This document shows, piece by piece, positions 6,010 through 11,381 of a stretch of DNA of 14,537 nucleotides. The stretch is from NCBI GenBank assembly GCA_947627335.1, contig CANQVQ010000037.1:1-14537 (forward strand). The letters run 5' to 3'. Positions within the stretch are counted from its first letter, which is position 1. Every line of letters begins with the position of its first letter. Under the pieces are notes generated by a model. The model did no database searches and was not told the DNA's origin. It worked only from the letters and a program-made list of their open reading frames with translations. The stretch is from an uncultured Clostridia bacterium. GTDB taxonomy: Bacteria > Bacillota > Clostridia > Oscillospirales > CAG-382. The position numbers and the translations under genes are program-made.

Positions 6010-6563
6010 TGTACGACTCCTTTCGATTCCAGAAACATTCGCAGGTCCTTCCGCAGCCGGGACAGCCGTTGGGAGCAGGTGTTCGGCTGTTCGCGGAGCG
6101 CCGACGCAAGCTGCTTGACCGGGTCGGCGTACCAGTACCGCCGGAGAAAGAGCCATCGGTCCCTGCGCTCCAGCGTGTCCAGCCACGCGCCGATCGCCTC
6201 GGCGAGCATTTTGCGCTCCACGGTCGCTTCCACGTCGTCGGGGGACGGCACGCACTCCTCCAGCTCCGCGAGCAGGACCTCCAGCCCGTCGTTCCGCTTC
6301 GGCGCGTGCTCCCGCCGCCACCGGCTGACGGACAGATTGCGCGTGATGCGCCCCAAGAAAGCGCCCAGCGACGCGGGACGCTCGGGGGGCATTTTGCTCC
6401 ATGCGGCGTACCAGGTGTCGTTGACGCATTCTTCGGCGTCCTCCCGATTTCCGAGCAGGTTCAGAGCGATCGATCGGCACATCCCGCCGTATTTCCTGTC
6501 GGATTCGGCGATCGCCTGCTCGTCCCGCTTGTGGTACAGCTCGATGATGGCAATGTCGTCCAC
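6006..6563 (-). CDS. ECF-family RNA polymerase sigma factor
   Basis: A 185-residue group IV sigma factor. Region 2 spans about residues 15-85, with the family motif DAEECVNDTWYAAWSKMPPE and GRITRNLSVSRWRR. Region 4 spans about 117-175, with RDRWLFLRRYWY and a helix-turn-helix ADPVKQLASALREQPNTCSQ. This is a subfamily common in Clostridia. The GTG start at 6563 has GGAGGTGTACC just upstream. The stop overlaps the serpin ATG by the ATGA arrangement, so the serpin is the direct partner gene. ECF factors often control their own operon, but I could not pick a convincing promoter in the 58 bases between the GTG and the preceding terminator. Family identity is secure; the signal and regulon are unknown. 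Confidence 0.93.
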   Translation of the reverse strand: MDDIAIIELYHKRDEQAIAESDRKYGGMCRSIALNLLGNREDAEECVNDTWYAAWSKMPPERPASLGAFLGRITRNLSVSRWRREHAPKRNDGLEVLLAELEECVPSPDDVEATVERKMLAEAIGAWLDTLERRDRWLFLRRYWYADPVKQLASALREQPNTCSQRLSRLRKDLRMFLESKGVVQ

Positions 6564-6621
6564 GGTACACCTCCATAGAAAATCATTTCGGGGCCCTTCA
6601 CCTATAGATGTCGCAAAACGG

Positions 6622-6672
6622 CAAGAAAAATGACAAACGACCTTTCGGATTTTCGCCGAAAGGGTTTGTCAT
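6622..6672 (-). terminator. strong terminator after the GH25 gene
   Basis: On the minus strand ATGACAAA pairs with TTTGTCAT and CCTTTCGG with CCGAAAGG, with a small internal mismatch and a 7-base loop, followed by TTTTTCTTG. The stem begins inside the GH25 stop codon. It separates the mnmA/GH25 transcript from the ECF sigma operon. Confidence 0.92.
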
Positions 6673-7418
6673 GCCGTCCCGTAGACCGCAAATTCTTCCG
6701 CCGTGCCGTTGAAAACGTTCAGGTCGATGAATTTTTCGACCCCTTCGTATCCGTCCATCGTTTCGCGGTTCGTGTACTGCCAGAACGTCCAGTCCCGCCC
6801 GTCCGGGAGGTGCGGGGACGTGTAGACGCTGCGGATCCACAGGTCGTTTTCCGGGAAGAAGCCGGCGATGTAGCGCTCGTAGCATTCCCGCGTCGTGTAG
6901 AGGATCGGCGGGACGCCGTAGGCGGTCTCGAGCGCGTCGAGCAGGTCGCTCAGCTGCGTTCGTACTTCGTCCGCACGGGGCGGGTCGTCCGCTTTGTCGC
7001 CGTAGAATTCCACGTCCACGACCGGCGGGAGCATCCCGTCGAAGCGCGGGACCGTATCGATGTAGTGTTCCGCCTGCGTCAGCCCGGGGGAATCGAAGCT
7101 GAAGAGGTGGTACGCCCCGATGCGCAGGTCGGTCTCCCGTGCCTGCCGAAGGCTGTAGGAAAAGAGCGGGTCGATGTAGAGCGCCCCCTCGGTCGCCTTG
7201 AGGAACGCGAAGGAAAGTCCCTGCCCGGCGAGCGTCTCCCAGTCGATCAGCCCTTGGGAATACGAAACGTCCGCCCCGCGAACGGGATATTCCTCCCGCG
7301 AGGGGTTGTTGAACTGCAAAATGCCGTTCCAGAACAGCAGGGCGACCGCCGCGCCCACTGCGAGCAGCACGGCGAAACTGACGAGCACACGCCTTCCGCG
7401 CTTTGTCAGGCGTTTCAT
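6669..7418 (-). CDS. membrane-anchored GH25 lysozyme (muramidase)
   Basis: Cleaves the beta-1,4 bond between N-acetylmuramic acid and N-acetylglucosamine in peptidoglycan. The 249-residue protein has a basic N-terminus, an uncleaved-looking membrane anchor (about 11-32), then a GH25 barrel from about 45. Family marks are RGADVSYSQGLIDW (Asp50), KATEG (74-78), the acidic pair D135/E137 in PPVVDVEFYG, and WQYT (213-216) near the end. Length fits a single catalytic domain with no wall-binding repeats. Its ATG overlaps the mnmA stop (ATGA), so it is translated as the second gene of that operon; a functional link to tRNA thiolation is not evident. It is more likely a housekeeping wall-remodelling enzyme than a phage endolysin, as no phage gene is near. 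Confidence 0.92.
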   Translation of the reverse strand: MKRLTKRGRRVLVSFAVLLAVGAAVALLFWNGILQFNNPSREEYPVRGADVSYSQGLIDWETLAGQGLSFAFLKATEGALYIDPLFSYSLRQARETDLRIGAYHLFSFDSPGLTQAEHYIDTVPRFDGMLPPVVDVEFYGDKADDPPRADEVRTQLSDLLDALETAYGVPPILYTTRECYERYIAGFFPENDLWIRSVYTSPHLPDGRDWTFWQYTNRETMDGYEGVEKFIDLNVFNGTAEEFAVYGTA

Positions 7419-8491
7419 ACGATCGTCCCGCCGCCGACGACGGTTTCGCCGTCGTAGAGCACCGCCGCCTGCCCTTTTGCCGCCGCACGCTGCGGTTCGT
7501 CGAAGCGCAGGACGAGCGTGTCGCCGTCCGTCTGTTCGGCGGTCGCGGGCTGCTCCGGCTGGCGGTAGCGCAGCTTGACCCCGACGCGGATCGGGCGGTC
7601 CAGACGGTCGCAGGGGATCAGATTGACCCCGCGAACCGTCACGTCACGGGTATAAAGTCCGCTCCCGCTTTCCGCGTGGGAGAGGGTGACGGTGTTCGCC
7701 TTCGGGTCGATCGCCGTGACGTACAGCGGGCGGTCGGAGGAGATGCCGAGCCCCTTGCGCTGACCGACCGTGTAATGGATGATGCCTTTATGCGTCCCGA
7801 GGACGTTCCCGTTTTCGTCGAGGAACGGTCCGGGGACCGCTTTGCGTCCGGTGAATCGCTCGATGACGGCGGCGTAATCCCCGTTCGGAACGAAGCAGAT
7901 GTCCTGGCTGTCCGGCTTGTCCGCGTTGGAAAATCCGCTCTCGGCGGCAATTTTCCGCACGTCCGGCTTGGAAAGTCCGCCGAGCGGGAAGCGCGTTCGG
8001 GCGAGCTGCGTCTGCGTCATGCCGTAAAGCACATAGCTTTGGTCCTTCGACGGGTCGAGCGCTTTGAGCAGCAGCCAACGCTCGCCGTCCCGCCGGATGC
8101 GGGCGTAATGCCCGGTCACGACGTACCGACAGCCGAGGACGTCCGCCCGGTCGAACAGTCGCCCGAATTTCAGGAAACGGTTGCACGCGATGCAGGGGTT
8201 CGGGGTCTTTCCCTCCTCGTAGCACCGCACGAACCGCTCGATGACCTCCCGCCGGAAGTCCTCGGTCAGGTTGAACACATAGAACGGGATGCCGAGCCTG
8301 TACGCGACGGCGCGGGCGTCCTCCACGTCGTCGAGCGAACAGCAGGTCCGCGACGCGGCTTTCTCCCCGTCGTACAGCCGCATCGTGCAGCCGACGCAGT
8401 CGAACCCTTCCTCGAGCGTCAGTTTCGCCGCTACGGCGGAATCCACGCCCCCGCTCATTGCGATCAGCGCCCGCTTTTCCGCGCCGTCCAT
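7415..8491 (-). CDS. mnmA: tRNA-specific 2-thiouridylase MnmA
   Basis: Makes the 2-thio group of uridine 34 in tRNAs for Lys, Glu and Gln. The 358-residue protein has the ATP pyrophosphatase loop SGGVDS (13-18). The first catalytic cysteine is in NPCIACNRFLKFG (C103) and the second in DSQDICFVPNGDY (C199). The conserved GHYARI (127-132) and HYTVGQRKGLGI (residues 229-240) and a C-terminal beta-barrel are also present. Length is normal. The start at 8491 places the usual short lead-in before the PP-loop and follows AAAGGCGGG. It is the first gene of a two-gene operon with the GH25 lysozyme and has a near-perfect promoter. Confidence 0.97.
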   Translation of the reverse strand: MDGAEKRALIAMSGGVDSAVAAKLTLEEGFDCVGCTMRLYDGEKAASRTCCSLDDVEDARAVAYRLGIPFYVFNLTEDFRREVIERFVRCYEEGKTPNPCIACNRFLKFGRLFDRADVLGCRYVVTGHYARIRRDGERWLLLKALDPSKDQSYVLYGMTQTQLARTRFPLGGLSKPDVRKIAAESGFSNADKPDSQDICFVPNGDYAAVIERFTGRKAVPGPFLDENGNVLGTHKGIIHYTVGQRKGLGISSDRPLYVTAIDPKANTVTLSHAESGSGLYTRDVTVRGVNLIPCDRLDRPIRVGVKLRYRQPEQPATAEQTDGDTLVLRFDEPQRAAAKGQAAVLYDGETVVGGGTIV

Positions 8492-8530
8492 GGTCGTCGC
8501 CCGCCTTTCCGTCGGTTTTTCGTTACGGTC

Positions 8531-8559
8531 AGCATACCATATTTCGCCGGGTTTGTCAA
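8531..8559 (-). promoter_or_regulatory. sigma-A promoter of mnmA
   Basis: TTGACA (8554-8559), 17-base spacer, TATGCT (8531-8536), preceded by TGG. The spacer matches that of the glgB promoter at 13 of 17 positions. Start of transcription is near 8524, giving a leader of about 33 nt. Confidence 0.88.
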
Positions 8560-8578
8560 CCGCTCGCGTGAAAAAAGC

Positions 8579-9385
8579 TCAACCGAGCGCCACGTCGAGC
8601 AGCATCATCAGCGCAAAGCCCAGCGTGATGCTGACCGTCCCGAGCGCACCGCCCAGACCCGTCCGCGTCCCCGCCTGCGCTTCCGGGATCAGTTCCTCGA
8701 CGGTGACGTACACCATCGTCCCGGCGGCAAACGAGAGGATGTAGGGCAGGATCGGGGTGATCAGCGACGCGAGCGCGAGCGTCAGCAGAGCGCCGACCGG
8801 CTCGACCGCCCCAGAAAGAAAGCCCCGGAAGAACGCCCTGCGGCGGGAAAGTCCGTCCGAAAGCAGGGGCATCGAGATGATCGCTCCCTCCGGGATGTTC
8901 TGGATCGCGATGCCGACCGAGAGCGCGAACGCTCCCGCGGCGGTGACGGCGGCGCTGTCCGCCGCGAACCCGGCGAAGATGACGCCGACCGCCATGCCCT
9001 CCGGGATGTTGTGCAGCGTGACGGCGAAGAGCAGCAGGGAAGTCTTGCGCTTCTCGGGGAGGGTTTCCGAGCCGACCGCCTTTTCGCAGTGCTTGCGCAG
9101 CACCGGGGCGAGCGCGTCCAGCGCCAGCAGGAAGCCCACGCCGAGGAAGAACCCCGTGACCGTCGGGATCCACCCGGAGACGCCCTGTTCCTCCGCCATT
9201 TCGACGGCGGGCAGCAGCAGCGACCAGACCGACGCGGCGAGCATGACCCCGGCGGCGAAGCCGAGCAGGGCTTTCCCGAGCGACGCGCCGGGCTGCTTCT
9301 TGAGCAGGAACACGGCGGCGGCCCCGAGCGTCGTCCCCGCCAGCGGGATCAGGATCCCCAGCGTTATTTGCAGGATGGTTTCCAT
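8579..9385 (-). CDS. ZIP-family divalent metal transporter
   Basis: Imports divalent cations such as zinc, manganese or iron across the cytoplasmic membrane. The 268-residue protein has about eight hydrophobic segments and a polar loop around 97-115. Both metal-binding helices are present: LHNIPEGMAVGV (H125, N126, E129) and IQNIPEGAIISM (Q152, N153, E156). The second helix has Gln where many ZIPs have His, as in the GufA-like branch. Glu185 (SGAVEPVGA) and EELIPEA near 220 fit other conserved acidic positions. The ATG at 9385 is preceded by AAAGGA at a longish 14-base distance, and no better start exists. It appears to be a single-gene transcript. The metal cannot be told from the sequence. 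Confidence 0.93.
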   Translation of the reverse strand: METILQITLGILIPLAGTTLGAAAVFLLKKQPGASLGKALLGFAAGVMLAASVWSLLLPAVEMAEEQGVSGWIPTVTGFFLGVGFLLALDALAPVLRKHCEKAVGSETLPEKRKTSLLLFAVTLHNIPEGMAVGVIFAGFAADSAAVTAAGAFALSVGIAIQNIPEGAIISMPLLSDGLSRRRAFFRGFLSGAVEPVGALLTLALASLITPILPYILSFAAGTMVYVTVEELIPEAQAGTRTGLGGALGTVSITLGFALMMLLDVALG

Positions 9386-9422
9386 GAAAAATCGTTCGTT
9401 CCTTTCGTTTTTGCGTTCTGGA

Positions 9423-9451
9423 TAGGTATCCTGCTTTCAGCATATGCGCAA
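9423..9451 (-). promoter_or_regulatory. possible promoter of the ZIP gene
   Basis: TTGCGC (9446-9451), 17-base spacer, TACCTA (9423-9428). Both elements deviate from consensus. The spacer contains the small palindrome GCATATGC, which could hold a regulator site, but I see no recognised Fur, Zur or MntR box. Confidence 0.35.
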
Positions 9452-9487
9452 ATACGCGGAAACGAGCGGATTTTGTCGGGATGGCGC

Positions 9488-9515
9488 AAAAAGCGCCGTG
9501 CATTGAGCACGGCGC
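9488..9515 (-). terminator. terminator after the XRE regulator gene
   Basis: A perfect 9-bp stem (GCGCCGTGC, 9493-9501 with 9507-9515) with a 5-base loop is followed on the minus strand by TTTTT. It lies 17 bases after the stop codon of the regulator. Confidence 0.88.
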
Positions 9516-9532
9516 CTTGCGTTTTTTTCGCT

Positions 9533-10381
9533 TTACGCGTCGGGAAGATACTCCGTAAGCGTGTAGGTGGTCTTGGACAGGAGGAACAGGGAAGCAAGCG
9601 CCAGATAGGCGGCGACGCCGTAATGCCCGGAAATTTTGTACCCTGCGGACGGATTGTGCCGTCCCGGGGCGGCATATTCGATGACCTGCGCCTCCAGCAG
9701 CGTCAACAGGAGCGGGTCCAGACGGGAAGGCAGGATCCCGCTTTTCTCCGCAAGCGCTTCTTTTTCGACGGCGGTCCCTTCCCGTGGGAAAAGGGAAAGC
9801 AGTTTCATACATTCCTCCGTGCAGAGGGTCTGCATGAGCGCATACGAACGGTCGCTGAGCCGGTCCAGACGGTCGAACAGCCGGTTATCGACGACGGCGA
9901 CCACCCCGTCGTCGTCCCAGACCTTCATGCCAAAATCGCTTTTGATGCGGAGGTTTCCTTGTTCCTTCGCCTTCCTCTGCACTTCGCGGTTGCCGGTTTC
10001 GATGAAGTAGATGCCTTTCCACAGCTTCAGCAGGTCCGCACCGAGGTCCCGGTGTGCGCTTTTCTGTCCGTCCCACGCGGGACCGTCGTAGCGCCCCAGC
10101 CCGTTTTGCGTCCAGATGTATTCGTCCGCGAGCTGCTCGATTTTTGCCGCTACCCGCTCGATGTCCATGGACGTTTCCGTTTCCAACAGCAGATCCGTCG
10201 AAATGCCGTACAGTTCGCTGACCGCGGCCAAATTGAAGCAGTCCGGCAGGCATTCCCCGTTCTCCCATTTGGAGATCGCCTGTGCGGACACGCCGACCTT
10301 TTGCGCGACCTCCTCCTGCGAAAGCCCGAGGTTTTTTCGGTGATTCCGGAGCTTTTCTCCGAAAAGGGTTTGATCCAACAT
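9533..10381 (-). CDS. XRE-family regulator with a second, winged-helix-like domain
   Basis: A 282-residue predicted DNA-binding protein. Residues 8-62 are a classic HTH_3 domain (LSQEEVAQKVGVSAQAISKW, then ENGECLPD). The middle (about 70-190) is unassigned and contains a Trp-rich stretch and WDDDGVVAVVDNRLFDRL, perhaps an effector-binding module. Residues about 205-240 (AVEKEALAEKSGILPSRLDP, LLEAQVIEY) resemble a second helix-turn-helix. The C-terminus has a hydrophobic stretch (YGVAAYLALASLFLLS) too short and isolated to call a membrane anchor. I chose ATG 10381 because homologous HTH domains begin here and AAAGGA lies upstream; the frame stays open further up but through the promoter. It is monocistronic, with promoter and terminator. 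Its targets are unknown; self-regulation is usual in this family. Confidence 0.88.
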   Translation of the reverse strand: MLDQTLFGEKLRNHRKNLGLSQEEVAQKVGVSAQAISKWENGECLPDCFNLAAVSELYGISTDLLLETETSMDIERVAAKIEQLADEYIWTQNGLGRYDGPAWDGQKSAHRDLGADLLKLWKGIYFIETGNREVQRKAKEQGNLRIKSDFGMKVWDDDGVVAVVDNRLFDRLDRLSDRSYALMQTLCTEECMKLLSLFPREGTAVEKEALAEKSGILPSRLDPLLLTLLEAQVIEYAAPGRHNPSAGYKISGHYGVAAYLALASLFLLSKTTYTLTEYLPDA

Positions 10382-10449
10382 GACGTGATTCCGTCCTTTC
10401 TGTTTGCAATTCGCGGGAATCGCCGGCGCCTTGCGCTCCCGGTACTGCC

Positions 10450-10478
10450 AGTATAGCAGAGCGAAATTCAATTTACAA
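10450..10478 (-). promoter_or_regulatory. sigma-A promoter of the XRE regulator
   Basis: TTGTAA (10473-10478), 17-base spacer, TATACT (10450-10455), preceded by TGC. The leader is about 60 nt and contains a GC-rich inverted stretch near 10416-10435 (gaatcgccggcgcc region) that was not resolved into a clear operator. Confidence 0.8.
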
Positions 10479-10534
10479 GGGTATATTTGTTGCGTTTTGC
10501 CGTCGTTTCGCAACCGTAGGTTGTATTTCCGGTG

Positions 10535-10571
10535 AAAAAACCGCCCCCGACAGCGTTTGCCGGGAGCGGTT
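10535..10571 (-). terminator. terminator of the thioredoxin operon
   Basis: On the minus strand an 11-bp stem with one G-U pair (10539-10549 with 10561-10571) and an 11-base loop is followed by TTTTTT. It begins 15 bases after the trxA stop. Confidence 0.9.
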
Positions 10572-10586
10572 CGTTCAAAAACAGAT

Positions 10587-10898
10587 TCAAAGTCCCAGTT
10601 CGTCGAGCAGGTCTTCCTTCGGCAGGTAGCCGATCGATTTCGCGACGTCCGCGCCGTTCTCCATGCGGATCACCGTCGGGATGCTCGACACCCCGTACCG
10701 GGCGGCGAGTTCCGCCTCTTCGTCCACGTTGACCTTGCAGACCTTCCATTCCGGGTGCTCCTCGGCGATCTCCGAGATGACCGGGGCGAGCATACGGCAC
10801 GGACCGCACCATTCCGCCCAAAAGTCGATAAGCACGAGGCGGTCGCTTCGCAGCGCCTCCTTTTCAAAGTTGGATCCCGTCAGTTTGATTTCAGCCAT
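10587..10898 (-). CDS. trxA: thioredoxin
   Basis: A 103-residue cytoplasmic thiol-disulfide reductant. The active site is WCGPC (residues 30-34, cysteines C31 and C34), preceded by the usual LVLIDFWAE strand. The cis-proline is in SIPTVI (P74) and the C-terminal helix ends LLDELGL. Length matches canonical thioredoxins. It is the second gene behind a ferredoxin:thioredoxin-reductase-like gene, 21 bases apart and in one transcript, so that small iron-sulfur protein is its likely electron donor. The ribosome binding site AGGA is about 13 bases from the ATG; an out-of-frame ATG lies 7 bases upstream. Confidence 0.96.
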   Translation of the reverse strand: MAEIKLTGSNFEKEALRSDRLVLIDFWAEWCGPCRMLAPVISEIAEEHPEWKVCKVNVDEEAELAARYGVSSIPTVIRMENGADVAKSIGYLPKEDLLDELGL

Positions 10899-10919
10899 GC
10901 TGCATAACCGTTCCTTTCC

Positions 10920-11117
10920 TTATTTTTCTTTGTAGTAGAGCATACAGTGGCAGTACCCCTCGAAGTCCGGATCGGCGATCTGCTCGCGGAACTCCTTGCA
11001 CATACACTTGATGTCCTCGCTCTTGCCGACCCTGCACGGGCAGTACCCGCCCTTCTTTGCAAGCCCTTCGCGGACGGTGCGGACGATCTCCTCGTCCTCG
11101 TTGAGACGGATCTTCAT
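10920..11117 (-). CDS. small ferredoxin:thioredoxin reductase catalytic-subunit-like protein
   Basis: Only 65 residues. The FTR catalytic subunit passes electrons from ferredoxin to thioredoxin through a [4Fe-4S] cluster beside a redox disulfide. The six functional cysteines of that family occur here as three CxC pairs: C26-P-C28, C38-M-C40 and C56-H-C58. By family knowledge the first cysteine of pair one, both of pair two and the first of pair three bind the cluster, while C28 and C58 form the disulfide. The end GYCHCMLYY matches the family CHCML motif. Plant and cyanobacterial subunits are about 115 residues; the N-terminal extension is missing and the spacings between pairs differ. I chose ATG 11117 because GGCAGGG lies 7 bases upstream; the upstream in-frame ATG at 11171 overlaps the -35. 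It sits directly before trxA, supporting the role. No variable subunit gene is present. Confidence 0.87.
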   Translation of the reverse strand: MKIRLNEDEEIVRTVREGLAKKGGYCPCRVGKSEDIKCMCKEFREQIADPDFEGYCHCMLYYKEK

Positions 11118-11142
11118 CGGGGAACCCTGCCTTTCTGTCTGT

Positions 11143-11171
11143 ATTTTACCACGTTTGAACCGAAAAAACAA
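11143..11171 (-). promoter_or_regulatory. promoter of the FTR-like/trxA operon
   Basis: TTGTTT (11166-11171), 17-base spacer, TAAAAT (11143-11148), preceded by TGG. Its first 15 bases, TTGTTTTTTCGGTTC, are identical to the same part of the adhE promoter. Confidence 0.8.
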
Positions 11172-11204
11172 GGGGAATTTGACGAAAAATACAATGAAAA
11201 TATC

Positions 11205-11237
11205 GCCCCGTAGGCGGGCGTGTACCGCCGGAGGGGC
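11205..11237 (-). repeat. palindrome 1 upstream of the FTR-like operon
   Basis: GCCCC (11205-11209) pairs with GGGGC (11233-11237), and GGCGG (11213-11217) with CCGCC (11225-11229), separated by a 3x3 internal loop. On the minus strand it is followed by GATATTTTC, so it could act as a weak terminator for transcription coming from adhE. Confidence 0.55.
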
Positions 11238-11246
11238 ACCTTAAGA

Positions 11247-11296
11247 GAAAACCGGCGATGGCGGCGTCAGAAGTGGCGCAAGCCGAGCCGGTTTTC
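11247..11296. repeat. palindrome 2, perfect 10-bp arms
   Basis: GAAAACCGGC (11247-11256) and its exact complement (11287-11296) enclose a 30-base GC-rich centre. No T-run follows on the minus strand. It may be a REP-like element or a binding site. Confidence 0.6.
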
Positions 11297-11310
11297 GACG
11301 AAAAAGGAGC

Positions 11311-11378
11311 ATTGGGGGAAAAACACAGAGCGAGACAGCGCGAAGCGATGGCGACGCGATTGCGTTTGTCCCCCAAAA
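11311..11378 (-). repeat. palindrome 3, full copy of the two-copy intergenic repeat; probable adhE 3' hairpin
   Basis: Arms 11312-11327 and 11361-11376 pair at 14 of 16 positions around a 33-base centre that itself can fold. The right part (11341-11380) recurs at 4417-4456 with 85% identity. It starts 4 bases after the adhE stop; on the minus strand CTCCTTTTTCG follows, so it may end adhE transcription. Confidence 0.65.
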
Positions 11379-11381
11379 CGG

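Noticed and set aside
6010..6576. N-terminal extension of the serpin frame into the sigma gene
   Set aside because: The frame is open but overlaps the ECF sigma gene in another frame; the ATG at 6009 has GGAG upstream and begins the cytoplasmic tail.
6564..6626. Promoter of the ECF sigma operon
   Set aside because: A TATAGG-like -10 is present but no -35 at proper spacing, and the ECF recognition sequence is unknown, so no site was called.
5704..6633. Plus-strand frame across the 18-bp repeats (HFVGRL repeats)
   Set aside because: The repeats are in-frame with the serpin on the minus strand and make a sensible linker there; the plus-strand product has no start signal or family.
8570..8592. 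Short hairpin (GCTC/GAGC plus T-run) at the end of the ZIP gene as a terminator
   Set aside because: The stem is only four base pairs and overlaps the stop codon; too weak to call, though the TTTTTT is present.
7403..10456. A 1017-codon open frame on the plus strand
   Set aside because: It lies antisense to mnmA, the ZIP gene and the XRE gene, all with clear family motifs. Its product is Arg/Asp-rich low-complexity protein of the kind produced by reading GC-rich genes on the wrong strand.
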